Notes: a model not told the origin generated them from the sequence alone. 64,000 nucleotides of DNA from an uncultured Collinsella sp. (GCA_900541685.1 UQKM01000006.1:34675-98674); one strand, 5' to 3'; shown: positions 42,161 to 50,941, counted from the first letter of the stretch. Numbers and translations are program-made.

Positions 42161-42498
42161 CGTGCTTCCTCCTGCTTTTTGATCTGCGCTTCCATGCGCT
42201 CGAGTTTGCCGGTCATGGTGTCGGTAAATCCGGGTCGAATATCGGCTTTGAGCACGACTTCGGTGCGGATGCCCTTGCTCGCCAACACAAAGGTTGCGTC
42301 GCGCACGACCTGCATGACCTCGTCCCAGTCGCCCTCGATCTCGGTGAACATCGAGGTGGTGCGGTTGGGAAGGCCGCTCTCGCGAATGACACGCACGACC
42401 TCGGCGACCTCGGCGGACAGCTCGTCGCCGGTGCCGCATGGGGCGATGGCCACGGCGACGAGTGTGTTCATGCCGGCATCGGTTGCGGGCTCGGACAT
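42157..42498 (-). CDS. MTH1187-family thiamine-binding protein
   Basis: Small ferredoxin-like fold protein of 113 aa of the DUF77/Thiamine_BP family; relatives bind thiamine or HMP pyrimidines. Typical elements: VAVAIAPCGTGDELSAEVAEVV, GLPNRTTSMFTEIEGDWDEVM and ASKGIRTEVVLKADIRPG (as short blocks). Sandwiched between thiM and thiE in an operon, which supports a thiamine role, probably in salvage or delivery. Confidence 0.88.
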   Translation of the reverse strand: MSEPATDAGMNTLVAVAIAPCGTGDELSAEVAEVVRVIRESGLPNRTTSMFTEIEGDWDEVMQVVRDATFVLASKGIRTEVVLKADIRPGFTDTMTGKLERMEAQIKKQEEAR

Positions 42499-42501
42499 GG
42501 C

Positions 42502-43341
42502 TTATGCCTCCTCGAGCTCGAGTCGGTTATCGGCAATGTCCTGGGCGGTCGCGCGGTAGAGCTCGTCGATAAAGGCGACCTTAAAGCTTGCCGGGGCATC
42601 GGCGACGGCGGCGGCACGCGTGCCGGCAACGTTGTAGACGGCGGTGCCGCAGACGGCTGCCGTAAACGGGTCGGCGGCGCAGGCGTACACGGCCAGCACG
42701 CCGCCCTGCGAGCAGCCGCAGCCGGTGATCTTGGACATGAGCGGGCTGCCGCCGTGGGACTTGGCCACGGTCGTGCCGTCGGTAATCAGGTCGACTTCGC
42801 CCGAGACCACTACGGCGCCGCCGGTGTAGCGGGCGAGCGCCACGGCGGCATCGCGGGCGGCGTCGACCGTGTCGGTGGTGTCGACGCCGCGCACGCGGCT
42901 CAGATCAGCCGCCTCGCCCTCAAGACCCCACAGGCCGGCGAGCGCGATAATCTCGGAGGCATTGCCGCGCACGATGGCGGGCTTGTACTGCTTGAGCTCG
43001 TTTACCAGCTGGGTGCGCAGGCTACCGATGCCCAGACCAACCGGATCGAGCACCCAGGGCTTGCCGGCGTCGTGTGCCGCCTTGGCCGCGCGGGGAATCG
43101 TCTGCTCGTAGATGGGAAAGAGCGTGCCCATATTGAGATAGATGGCGCCGCCGCCGGCAACGAGTGCCTCGCCCTCGTCGGGCAGATAGACCATGGCGGC
43201 CGATCCGCCCACGGCGAGCTGTGCGTTGGCGACAAAGTCGATCGTCACCGTGTTGGTGATGGAGCCCGCCATCGGATTGGTGGCGCGAATCTCCTCCACG
43301 GCCTTGATCACGTTTTGCTTAAGCTGTTCCGAATCGATCAC
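42502..43341 (-). CDS. thiM: Hydroxyethylthiazole kinase
   Basis: Ribokinase-fold kinase of 279 aa that phosphorylates the thiazole alcohol in thiamine salvage. Signatures: PMAGSITNTVTIDFVANAQL with GGSAAM, VLDPVGLG, IVRGNASEI, VVVSGEVDLI, and the anion-hole/catalytic GCGCSQGG. Start is GTG 43341 with AAGGAGG 8 nt upstream. First gene of the operon, directly after the riboswitch terminator. Confidence 0.94.
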   Translation of the reverse strand: MIDSEQLKQNVIKAVEEIRATNPMAGSITNTVTIDFVANAQLAVGGSAAMVYLPDEGEALVAGGGAIYLNMGTLFPIYEQTIPRAAKAAHDAGKPWVLDPVGLGIGSLRTQLVNELKQYKPAIVRGNASEIIALAGLWGLEGEAADLSRVRGVDTTDTVDAARDAAVALARYTGGAVVVSGEVDLITDGTTVAKSHGGSPLMSKITGCGCSQGGVLAVYACAADPFTAAVCGTAVYNVAGTRAAAVADAPASFKVAFIDELYRATAQDIADNRLELEEA

Positions 43342-43363
43342 TGCACATGCCTCCTTGGCATAG

Positions 43364-43394
43364 AAAAGGGGCGCTGTGCATAGACAGCGCCCCT
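43364..43394 (-). terminator. Expression-platform terminator of the TPP riboswitch
   Basis: AGGGGCGCTGT and its complement ACAGCGCCCCT around a 6-nt loop, ending TTTTC on the - strand, between the aptamer and the thiM start. Fits TPP-induced premature termination. Confidence 0.85.
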
Positions 43395-43405
43395 AAAAAG
43401 GCGGC

Positions 43406-43497
43406 ATGCTCCCTACGCCAGCATTAACTGACAGGTTCAAAGGATTGGGCCCCATGCCCTCTCAGCCTTGTGGTTTGCACCGCCGGCACTCCCGCAT
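43406..43497 (-). promoter_or_regulatory. TPP riboswitch (THI element)
   Basis: Read on the - strand it has the conserved GGCTGAGAGGG pyrimidine-sensing helix, GAACCTGTCAGTTAATGC (thi-box core) and GCGTAGGGAGC. P1 is ATGC/GCAT. It binds thiamine pyrophosphate and switches off the thiM operon through the terminator that follows. A TAGTATAG -10 lies just upstream of it. Confidence 0.95.
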
Positions 43498-43524
43498 CGA
43501 ATCTGTTGTTCCCTATACTAGCGC

Positions 43525-43626
43525 ACCTGCCAAAAAGGGACAGGTTTATTTTGGCAGGTAACAACTGGGGCTTTGCGTTTTCCCAGATAAAACCTGCCAA
43601 TATAAACCTGTCTCTTTTTGGCAGGT
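43525..43626. repeat. BIME-like inverted pair of GGGACAGGTTTATTTTGGCAGG repeats
   Basis: Copy 1 (43525-43559) and an inverted copy (43576-43626) flank a short centre. Each copy is itself imperfectly palindromic. The second copy shares the TTTTATCTGGG tail with the single copy at 23196-23244. Confidence 0.85.
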
Positions 43627-43629
43627 CGG

Positions 43630-43635
43630 TACAAT
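43630..43635 (+). promoter_or_regulatory. -10 box TACAAT right after the repeat pair
   Basis: GGTACAATAGACGG begins 4 nt after the repeat and lies 32 nt before the HAD gene start. Confidence 0.4.
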
Positions 43636-43666
43636 AGACGGGATTAAGAATGACCGAGGGGACCTT

Positions 43667-44575
43667 ATGATTAAACTTGTGCTGACCGATATGGACGATA
43701 CGCTGATTCCAGCCGGGCATGACGGCGCCAGCGACTACGCCATCGAGGGCATTCATGCCATGCAGGCGGCGGGTCTGCACTTTGGCCCGGTTTCGGGTCG
43801 CCAGCCGTCCGCGATGGGCTGGATGTTCAAAAATCGTTCCGAGTGCTTTTCGACCGGCGCGTTCTGCAACGGCCAGGTCATGTTTGTCGACGGTCAGGCG
43901 GTCGCTTCGCGCGCGACCGACAACGATGCCCTGATGCGTCTGGCAGACTACCTGGAGCAAGAGACCGACGATACGTACTTGAAGGTCTACAGCCTGGGTG
44001 ATGACTTTTGGAATAACGATGCCTATTGCGTGACGAGCGATCCCGAGCGTGTGCGCCGCGCCATGGAGTCGGGCGGCAACGCGTGGCTCAAGGGCGAAGA
44101 GGCCCCGTGCCGTCCCGTTGTCGATGACGCGCCGGTGTTTAAGGCGAATATCTGGAGTGCTCGTTCGCGTGAGGAGCTCGCGGAGCTACGCGAGCGCGTT
44201 GCCGCCGAGGTGCCGGAACTCTCGCTTGTGTTTCCCAACAACCGAGTGCGCCTGTTCGACATCCTTCCGGCCGGTTGGGACAAGGGCTGCGCTGCGCTGG
44301 AGCTGGCGCGCGCTTTGGGCCTGACGCCCGACGAGGTGGCCGTATTTGGCGATTCCGATAACGACCTGCCCATGATCGATGCCGTTCCCAACTCCGTTGC
44401 AGTCGCCAATGCCAACGAGGCCGTTACGGCGGCGGCGCGCTGGCATATTGGCGCTGCGGCGGATGATGCGGTCGCCGGGGCTCTGCATCAGATTGCCGCC
44501 TGCGCCGCGACGGGGGAGATGCCGTCGTTTATGCGTCAGATGGACGCAACGGGTTTCGACGTCACGAACGTCTAG
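43667..44575 (+). CDS. HAD superfamily hydrolase (Cof type)
   Basis: Phosphatase of 302 aa. Motif I DMDDTL with Asp8 (nucleophile) and Asp10, motif II VSGRQ, a C2-type cap in the middle, motif III Lys in GWDKGCAAL, and motif IV GDSDNDLPM. Cof-type members dephosphorylate sugar phosphates, FMN or PLP. SD GAGGGGAC precedes the ATG. A LysR gene follows 10 bp downstream. Confidence 0.92.
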   Translation: MIKLVLTDMDDTLIPAGHDGASDYAIEGIHAMQAAGLHFGPVSGRQPSAMGWMFKNRSECFSTGAFCNGQVMFVDGQAVASRATDNDALMRLADYLEQETDDTYLKVYSLGDDFWNNDAYCVTSDPERVRRAMESGGNAWLKGEEAPCRPVVDDAPVFKANIWSARSREELAELRERVAAEVPELSLVFPNNRVRLFDILPAGWDKGCAALELARALGLTPDEVAVFGDSDNDLPMIDAVPNSVAVANANEAVTAAARWHIGAAADDAVAGALHQIAACAATGEMPSFMRQMDATGFDVTNV

Positions 44576-44585
44576 GGAGAAGGCT

Positions 44586-45482
44586 ATGAAGCTCCAGCAG
44601 CTCAGGTATGTTGTTAAGGTTGCCGAATGCGGCAGCATCACCGAGGCCTCGCGCCGGCTCTTTGTGACGCAGCCTTCGATTACCGCGTCGATCCGCGATC
44701 TCGAAAATGAGATGGGCGTGCGCATCTTTGAGCGCACCAACAAGGGCGTCATTGTGTCCGAGGAGGGCGAGACCTTTTTGGGCTACGCGCGCCAGGTACT
44801 CGACCAGGCCGATCTGCTCGAGGGCAAGTACAAGGGCGCGTCCGAGCAGGTGCCGCACTTTAGTGTGAGCTGCCAGCATTATTCCTTTGCCGTTAACGCG
44901 TTTGTTGACGTGATCCGCGAGTTCGATGCCGCGCGCTACGACTTTACCCTGCGCGAGGAGCAAACCCACGAGATTATCGAGGACGTCGCGCACATGAAAA
45001 GCGAGCTCGGCATCCTGTATCTGTCGGAGCACAATCGCGAGGTCATCGAGCGCATGTTGGCGGCCAACGAGCTCGTGTTCGAAGGGCTCTTCTGCGCCAC
45101 GCCGCATGTCTTCGTGTGCGCCGACCATCCGCTGGCGGGCCGCTCGAGTGTGACGCTCGAGGACTTGGAAGACTACCCGTTCCTGTCCTATGAGCAGGGC
45201 AGCTATAACTCGTTTTATTATTCTGAGGAGCTGACCTCGACCTTTGAGCGCCGCAAGAATATCCGCGTGCGCGACCGTGCGACGCTGTTCAACCTAGCTA
45301 TGGGTCTTAACGGCTACACGGTGTGTTCGGGCGTGATCAGCCATGAGCTTAACGGCCCCGGTATTATCTCGATTCCGCTCGATGTAGACGAGTACATGGA
45401 GATCGGCATTATCACGCGCAAGAACACGACGCTCACGCGCTACGGTCGGGCCTATATCGACGCGATTCGTCAGCATATCTAG
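44586..45482 (+). CDS. LysR family regulator, probable methionine/sulfur regulator
   Basis: Regulator of 298 aa, HTH CGSITEASRRLFVTQPSITASIRDLENEMG and an effector domain from about 95. The LTTR subtype with FVDVIREFDAARYDFTLREEQT and FLSYEQGSYNSFYYSEE is the CmbR/CysB-like/MtaR-like style of Firmicutes sulfur regulators. It sits directly upstream of a MetE-like gene, and a TATAG-N7-CTATA dyad (the half-sites of the streptococcal Met-box) lies between them. I infer control of methionine or methyl-group metabolism. ATG 44586 follows GGAGAAGG. Confidence 0.85.
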   Translation: MKLQQLRYVVKVAECGSITEASRRLFVTQPSITASIRDLENEMGVRIFERTNKGVIVSEEGETFLGYARQVLDQADLLEGKYKGASEQVPHFSVSCQHYSFAVNAFVDVIREFDAARYDFTLREEQTHEIIEDVAHMKSELGILYLSEHNREVIERMLAANELVFEGLFCATPHVFVCADHPLAGRSSVTLEDLEDYPFLSYEQGSYNSFYYSEELTSTFERRKNIRVRDRATLFNLAMGLNGYTVCSGVISHELNGPGIISIPLDVDEYMEIGIITRKNTTLTRYGRAYIDAIRQHI

Positions 45483-45528
45483 ACTGCTGCGTCCTGAACG
45501 GGTCAAATCTCTTCATGGCAGTCCCAAC

Positions 45529-45551
45529 TGATATAGGAAGCATCTATATCA
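45529..45551. promoter_or_regulatory. TGATATAG-N7-CTATATCA dyad, Met-box-like operator
   Basis: Perfect 8-bp arms at 45529-45536 and 45544-45551. The inner TATAG-N7-CTATA has the length and ends of the MtaR/MetR box TATAGTTTNAAACTATA described for streptococci and fits the T-N11-A rule of LysR sites. It lies 88 bp before the MetE-like gene. Confidence 0.65.
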
Positions 45552-45638
45552 AACTGTTATAAACGTATATTTTACGATGGCCATATGAACGCTCATACTC
45601 TGTCCCAGTAAAGCAACCAATGCAAAAGGGAGATATCT

Positions 45639-46772
45639 ATGAGCACTTCGATTCAACCGAACGCGCCGTTTCGCGCTGATATCGTCGGCAGCTTTCTTCG
45701 TCCGCAGGCCGTAAAGGACGCTCGTGCCGCCTATGCGGCAGGCACGCTTGATGCCGAGGGGCTTAAGGCCGTCGAGGACGATGCCATCCGCGATTTGGTG
45801 GCAAAGCAAAAGGCCGCCGGCCTGCAGGTCATCACCGATGGCGAGTTTCGCCGCAGCTACTGGCACCTCGATTTTATGTGGGGGCTGAACGGCGTCGAGC
45901 GTCGTACCTCGCGTGCGGGCTATATGTTCCACGACGAGGAGACCACGGCCGATACCGCCGTGGTGACCGGCCCCATCAGCGGAGAGAACCACCCCTTCGT
46001 CGAGCACTTTAAGTTTGTCAAGGCACTTGAGGGCGAGGGCCACGTTGCACGCCAGACCATCCCGGCACCGATCCAGACGTTCTCCGAAGTCACGCTCGAC
46101 CGTTGCGATGGCCAGCAGGAGAGTCTGCGCGCCGTCTACAAGACCGACGAAGAGCTCGCCGATGCCATCGCGGCAGCATACCGCACCGTGATTGCCGACC
46201 TGTACGCAGCAGGCTGCCGCAATATCCAGTTTGATGACTGTACTTGGGGTATCTACTGCGACACCGATTTCGTGGCAAAGACCGGCATGAGCCCGGTCGA
46301 CCTGCAAAAGGTAAGCGAGCTGGGCGTGGCGCTCAACAACGCCGCCATCGAGGGCAAGCCCGACGATCTGGTCATCAACACGCACGTGTGCCGCGGCAAC
46401 TATCACTCCACGTATGCCTTCGAGGGTGGTTACGATCCCATTGCACCGTACCTGTTTGCGCACGAGGATGTCGACGCGTTCTACCTTGAGTTCGATACGC
46501 CGCGCGCCGGTGGCTTTGAGCCGCTCAAGTATGTTGCTCCCGGCAAGAAGGTCGTGCTGGGCCTGGTGACCACCAAGGCCGCTGAGCTCGAGGACGAGGA
46601 TGCCATCGTCGAACGTATTCACGAGGCCGCAAAGTATGTGCCGCTCGTGAACCTGTACCTGTCGCCCCAGTGCGGCTTTGCCAGCTGTGAGATTGGCAAC
46701 AAACTGACCGAGGACGAACAGTGGGCAAAGATCGCGCTGGTCAAGCGCATTTCCGAGCGCGTTTGGAAGTAA
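45639..46772 (+). CDS. MetE C-terminal-like methyltransferase (YxjG/YxjH type)
   Basis: Cobalamin-independent methionine synthase family protein of 377 aa, about the size of the catalytic C-terminal half of MetE. It begins PFRADIVGSFLRPQAVKDAR, as in YxjG/YxjH. The zinc ligands are visible: His and Cys in NTHVCRGNY, a Glu in AFYLEFD, and Cys in LSPQCGFAS. IQFDDCTWGIY lines the substrate pocket. It likely makes methionine from homocysteine, with the methyl donor uncertain (some homologues use methylcobalamin-protein or folate). SD AAGGGAG before the ATG. Under the LysR/Met-box arrangement. Confidence 0.9.
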   Translation: MSTSIQPNAPFRADIVGSFLRPQAVKDARAAYAAGTLDAEGLKAVEDDAIRDLVAKQKAAGLQVITDGEFRRSYWHLDFMWGLNGVERRTSRAGYMFHDEETTADTAVVTGPISGENHPFVEHFKFVKALEGEGHVARQTIPAPIQTFSEVTLDRCDGQQESLRAVYKTDEELADAIAAAYRTVIADLYAAGCRNIQFDDCTWGIYCDTDFVAKTGMSPVDLQKVSELGVALNNAAIEGKPDDLVINTHVCRGNYHSTYAFEGGYDPIAPYLFAHEDVDAFYLEFDTPRAGGFEPLKYVAPGKKVVLGLVTTKAAELEDEDAIVERIHEAAKYVPLVNLYLSPQCGFASCEIGNKLTEDEQWAKIALVKRISERVWK

Positions 46773-46819
46773 CGCTACCGTTTGCAGGTGACGGCGCGTG
46801 CGAGACATGGCATATCACG

Positions 46820-46825
46820 TACAAT
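46820..46825 (+). promoter_or_regulatory. -10 box TACAAT upstream of uraA
   Basis: CACGTACAATGGTTC lies 71 nt before the permease start. A small hairpin (GGCAGG...CCTG) in the leader precedes the SD. Confidence 0.35.
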
Positions 46826-46895
46826 GGTTCGGATCGTATCGTTCGGGCAGGTTATCCGATATGCCTGATCGCCCTTCCATCATGAAAGGACTTCC

Positions 46896-48230
46896 ATGTC
46901 CCAATCCTCGACGCCCGCCGTCACCGATGCCATCTACGACGCATCGTCGCTCGGCCGCCCGCGCATGTTTGTGTTGGGTTTGCAACACATGTTTGCGATG
47001 TTCGGAGCCACGGTGCTGGTGCCCGTGCTCACCGGTCTCTCGGTTTCGGCGACGCTTTTGTTTGCCGGCTTGGGAACGCTGCTGTTCCACTTCCTGTCGC
47101 GCGGTAAGGTGCCGGCCTTCCTGGGCTCGTCGTTTGCCTTTATCGCTGGCTATGCCGCGATTGCGCCCAACGGCGAGGCCGAGCTTTTGCCCTACGCTTG
47201 CCTGGGCGTAGCCTGCGCCGGTCTGCTCTATCCGGTGCTGGCGGCGCTCTTCCGCGCGTTTGGCGCCAAGCGCGTCATGCTCTTCTTTCCGCCGGTAGTG
47301 ACGGGCCCCATCGTCATTTCCATCGGCTTGATCCTGGCAAGCTCCGCTATTGCCAACTGCCAGACCAACTGGCTTGTGGCTGTTATTGCCGTTGCCGTTA
47401 TCGTGATCTGCAACATTTGGGGCCGCGGCATGGTCAAGATCGTGCCGATTCTGCTGGGCGTTGTGGTGAGCTATGCCGTTGCGACTGCGCTCGGCGAGGT
47501 TGATTTCTCGGGCGTCGCAGCCGCTCCCTGGGTTGGCTTGCCCGTCGTGTGGGATAACACCGTGTTTGCACTCTTTGGGCCGCAGTTCGATAGCGGTCTT
47601 GCCACGACGGCCATCATCACCATCATGCCGCTGGCCTTCGCGACCATGATCGAGCATATCGGCGATATCTCTGCTATCGGTTCGACTTGCGAGCGCAACT
47701 ACATTGCCGATCCCGGTCTGCATCGCACGCTGCTCGGCGACGGCCTTGCCACGATTCTGGCTTCGCTCTTTGGCGCTCCGGCCAACACTACGTATGGTGA
47801 GAACACCGGCGTGCTCGCCCTGACGCGCGTGTTCGACCCGCGCGTAATTCGAATTGCCGCGTGTTGCGCCATCGTGCTTTCGTTCTGCCCCAAGTTCGCG
47901 GCTGTCATTGCGGCCATGCCGGCGTGTGTGATCGGCGGTGTGTCGCTCGTGCTCTACGGCATGATCAGCGCTGTGGGCGTCCGCAACCTCATCGAGAACC
48001 AGGTCGATTTCCAGAACAACCGCAACGTGCTGGTTGCCGCGCTGGTGCTCGTGCTTTCGCTCGGCATCGCGTACAGCACCGCCGGCGCCATCGTGTTGGA
48101 GCTGGGCGGCGTGACCATTTCGCTGTCCGGCATTGCCGTGGGCTCACTGGTGGGCATTGTGCTCAACGCCATCCTGCCGGGTAACGACTTTGAGTTTGAT
48201 GTCTCCGAGCTTGAGGAGGCTGCTGAGTAG
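46896..48230 (+). CDS. uraA: Uracil permease (NCS2 family)
   Basis: H+-coupled nucleobase transporter of 444 aa with 14 predicted TM segments. Family features: GLQHMFAMFGATVLVPVLTG at residues 28-47, SSFAFIAGYAA, the substrate-binding Glu in MIEHIGDISAIG, and the TTYGENTGVLALTR motif of NCS2 proteins. Uracil specificity fits the QH...GATVLVP and IEHIGD pattern; xanthine is less likely. Monocistronic, SD GAAAGGA. Confidence 0.92.
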   Translation: MSQSSTPAVTDAIYDASSLGRPRMFVLGLQHMFAMFGATVLVPVLTGLSVSATLLFAGLGTLLFHFLSRGKVPAFLGSSFAFIAGYAAIAPNGEAELLPYACLGVACAGLLYPVLAALFRAFGAKRVMLFFPPVVTGPIVISIGLILASSAIANCQTNWLVAVIAVAVIVICNIWGRGMVKIVPILLGVVVSYAVATALGEVDFSGVAAAPWVGLPVVWDNTVFALFGPQFDSGLATTAIITIMPLAFATMIEHIGDISAIGSTCERNYIADPGLHRTLLGDGLATILASLFGAPANTTYGENTGVLALTRVFDPRVIRIAACCAIVLSFCPKFAAVIAAMPACVIGGVSLVLYGMISAVGVRNLIENQVDFQNNRNVLVAALVLVLSLGIAYSTAGAIVLELGGVTISLSGIAVGSLVGIVLNAILPGNDFEFDVSELEEAAE

Positions 48231-48255
48231 CAGCTGCGTTCAGCTAAAACAAGAT

Positions 48256-48293
48256 ATGGTGCCCATGCGTATATGCGTGTGGGCACCATTTTT
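48256..48293. terminator. Bidirectional terminator between uraA and the esterase gene
   Basis: ATGGTGCCCA and TGGGCACCAT pair around an inner GC-rich stem, followed by TTTTT on the + strand. The esterase stop codon overlaps its right edge. Confidence 0.85.
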
Positions 48294-48957
48294 AATGTGT
48301 CAGTATCCAGTGGATGCCGCGGGCCATGCGTAAGTCGGTTTGGGCAAAGTGATTGCCGGGGTTGAGCTCCAGCGTTGTTGGAATGCCGCGCTCGACGAGC
48401 AACGCTTCCATCGCGCGTGTGTCGTCGAGTACATGCCGCATCATGCGGTTGGGCGTCTTGGTTTCCTTTTTGCCGAGTGACAGGTAGACGGCTTGCGGGC
48501 TGCCGGCAAAAGGGGCCGTGCTGGCACGGTCGACAAAGTCGGGAAACCATAGCGACCCCGATGCGCTCGCGGCGCGGTCAAAGGCGTCGGTTTGCCAGAG
48601 GGACCAGAGTGCGAAGAGGCCCGCGAGCGAGTAACCGGCAATGCCGCGCCAGGTGGGCGGCTGAGGAAGCGACGACTCGACCTGGGGGATTATCTGATTC
48701 AGCAGCTCATCAAGAAAATCGGCAGCTTGGCCGCCGAAAGGCTCGGCATCGCGTACGGTCCCGTCGCATGCCCAGGGGCTCAGCTCGCGATTCCAATCGA
48801 GTCCGCCAATGGTGACGAGGGCGAATGGAGGACAGTCGAGCTCTCGGCAACACTTATAAACCTCGCTGCCGTCGCCCACGACCACAGGAAGGTAGATGAC
48901 AGGCGCGCTTTCCGTATGATTCGAATAAACGGTTATCTGCTTTTGATGCGCTTCCAT
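48292..48957 (-). CDS. Alpha/beta hydrolase, esterase family
   Basis: Putative esterase of 221 aa in the esterase D/Fes-like group. Nucleophile elbow GYSLAG with Ser110, preceded by LNQIIPQVES, then SGSLWFPDF. The catalytic His is in NPGNHFAQTDL. VTIGGLDWNRELSPW near 48-62 is a family trait. No signal peptide. Substrate unknown; relatives cleave siderophores, feruloyl or acetyl esters. SD GAGAAGCCC is weak. Confidence 0.82.
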   Translation of the reverse strand: MEAHQKQITVYSNHTESAPVIYLPVVVGDGSEVYKCCRELDCPPFALVTIGGLDWNRELSPWACDGTVRDAEPFGGQAADFLDELLNQIIPQVESSLPQPPTWRGIAGYSLAGLFALWSLWQTDAFDRAASASGSLWFPDFVDRASTAPFAGSPQAVYLSLGKKETKTPNRMMRHVLDDTRAMEALLVERGIPTTLELNPGNHFAQTDLRMARGIHWILTH

Positions 48958-49072
48958 GACGGGCTTCTCTCAGTGTTGTGATATCGGCAGCCCCCCATTG
49001 TCGCACGCCAGCGTATGCCGGTTGGGCTAGACCAAAGACAATCTCGTGCATCCCCTGCGGACGCATATGGAA

Positions 49073-49108
49073 AACGCCACCGCCGGAGGGGAGCTCGGCG
49101 GTGGCGTT
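49073..49108 (-). terminator. Terminator after the second surface-protein gene
   Basis: AACGCCACCGCCG and its exact complement around a 10-nt loop, ending TTTTCC on the - strand. Confidence 0.85.
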
Positions 49109-49165
49109 GTTAAACGGTGCTGGGGCTCGGGGCCTTCGCGGGAGCTGCCATGTGCGCAGGGGCGT

Positions 49166-50941
49166 CTAAGAGCGCTTACGGCTCGCCATGGTGCCTGCGG
49201 CGATAGCGGCTGTTCCCGCAAGGACGGTTGCCACGATGGCCGCACCCGAGGTGTCGCCGGTTGCCGCGAGCACGCCGGTAGTCTTGGCTTTCGTGGTTGA
49301 AGCCGCAACGGCCTTGGTCGGCTTTGAGCCCTCAGACTTGGGGTTCTGCTTGGACTCCGCGGGCTTGCTTTCTGCGGGCTTGGGGTCTTCCGGCTTGGCT
49401 ACCTCGGGAGGTGCGATGGTCGTGCTTTTGGCGACTGCTTTGATATAGAGGGAGTCGACCGTGGCGTCGCCCGTGCCGATGGCTTGGCCTGCCTCGTAGA
49501 TGCCGTCACGGAGCTTGCGATAGTCAATGACCTTGCCGCCTTCGGGCGTCTGGATGGCGGCGTTCTCAATCTTGATGGTGCCGATTGTCTTGCCGTCAGC
49601 GCTCATGGCACGGGCAAAGATTGCCGCTGTATCTCCTTCGGCCGTTACCTTGCTGCGGATGATCGAGATGACTGCGGGTGTGACGCCCTCGCTGGTCTGG
49701 GCGATGATGCCGATGTTCTCGCCTTGGGGCTCGGGGCTCGTCTCACCATCTTGGTTTTCGCTGTAGGGGATGGGGCCGTCGCCGTTCTCGACATAGCGGG
49801 CTATGGCCTTGACAACGGAGTCGCTGATGTAGATGTGGCCACCCTCCTCGTTGGGTCGATCGTTTCTGGTGGAGAATGCAGCCGAAACCTCGCCTTCCGC
49901 AAACGCGTCCACGGTGGAGCCGTTCTTGACGACGATATCGTCTTGGTAGGTGAAGAGGGCAATGGCGCCACCGTATCTGCCTTTACTTGTGCGGACTGTC
50001 ACGTTTGCATGATCGAGTGTGATGCCCTTGTGGGCATAGACGCCATATTCAACACCGTTTGCGTTGAGGGAGGCGTTTGTGGCTGCGAGGCTGCCCTTGG
50101 CCTCGACGGCGGCGTCTTTCTCGGAGCTCGCCTTGACCTGGCTGCCGTCCGAGATATTGATGTTGCCGCCGCTCCAAATGGCCTCACCATCGGCTGAGCT
50201 TGCCTCGACTGTGCCGCCACCCTTGATGGTGAGGTTCTTGTCGGTTCCGATACCCTTGTCCTTGGTAGCCCTGGCGGTGACGGCCCCGCTGTCGTCAATC
50301 GTGATATTGCCGTTTGCCCTGATGCCATCCGATACGCCCGTGGCGTTGACGTTGCCCGAACCTTTGATAGCGAGATCGCCCTCGGCGTCGATGGCATCAA
50401 ACCGAGCGCTCGTGGCGTTGACGGATCCGGCTCCGTCGATGTTGATATTACCCGTGGAGAGGATAGCGTCCTCAGTAGATGTCACGCTGAGCGTGCTGCC
50501 CGCGTCGCCTTGGATATTGAGCTCGGCGTTCTCATTTTTGCCATGAGAAGCCTTGATGCCTTCGATCCAGTCGGCAGTGACGATGTTGTTTCCCGAGTAT
50601 TTCACGTTGAGCTTGCCTGCGGCCTGGATCTCGCCGCCGTTATAGTTGTTGAGCTTCAAGTCGTCGGCGCCGTCCCACGACCAGGTGCCGGTCTCGTCGC
50701 CCGCCGCAGTGCCGGCGTTGTATTTGGTTTCGCCGACCTTGACCCATTCCGCCGCGAGCGAGACGCTCGGCATGAGCAGCGAGCTCACCGTGAGCGCGCA
50801 CACGGCGCCTACGACGATGCGGCGCGTCACGCGGCGCCAGCTGCCGTGCGCGAGTCCTATGCGACGGCGAACGTCGGGTTCGGCAACATGGGTTCCGGCG
50901 GTAGTGTCATTGCGTTTGGGGGTCGTGAACAAGGCTGCCAT
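49166..50941 (-). CDS. Cell-wall surface protein with beta-helix-like repeats and LAATG anchor (copy B)
   Basis: Secreted protein of 591 aa. A long basic N-region (RRVTRRIVVGAVCALTVSS) leads to a signal peptide ending SLAAEW. The body has about 12 repeats of the type GNINIDGAGSVNATS / GNITIDDSGAVTARA, alternating beta strands as in the Cthe_2159-type carbohydrate-binding beta-helix. A Pro/Lys/Glu-rich spacer follows (about 510-545), then the sortase-like motif LAATGD, a TM helix and RKRS. ATG 50941 has GGGAGCAACC. Tandem paralogue of copy A; probably binds host or dietary glycans. Confidence 0.8.
   Translation of the reverse strand: MAALFTTPKRNDTTAGTHVAEPDVRRRIGLAHGSWRRVTRRIVVGAVCALTVSSLLMPSVSLAAEWVKVGETKYNAGTAAGDETGTWSWDGADDLKLNNYNGGEIQAAGKLNVKYSGNNIVTADWIEGIKASHGKNENAELNIQGDAGSTLSVTSTEDAILSTGNINIDGAGSVNATSARFDAIDAEGDLAIKGSGNVNATGVSDGIRANGNITIDDSGAVTARATKDKGIGTDKNLTIKGGGTVEASSADGEAIWSGGNINISDGSQVKASSEKDAAVEAKGSLAATNASLNANGVEYGVYAHKGITLDHANVTVRTSKGRYGGAIALFTYQDDIVVKNGSTVDAFAEGEVSAAFSTRNDRPNEEGGHIYISDSVVKAIARYVENGDGPIPYSENQDGETSPEPQGENIGIIAQTSEGVTPAVISIIRSKVTAEGDTAAIFARAMSADGKTIGTIKIENAAIQTPEGGKVIDYRKLRDGIYEAGQAIGTGDATVDSLYIKAVAKSTTIAPPEVAKPEDPKPAESKPAESKQNPKSEGSKPTKAVAASTTKAKTTGVLAATGDTSGAAIVATVLAGTAAIAAGTMASRKRS

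Noticed and set aside
43436..43446. GGTTCAAAGG resembling a tRNA T-loop
   Set aside because: It is part of the TPP aptamer core on the other strand.
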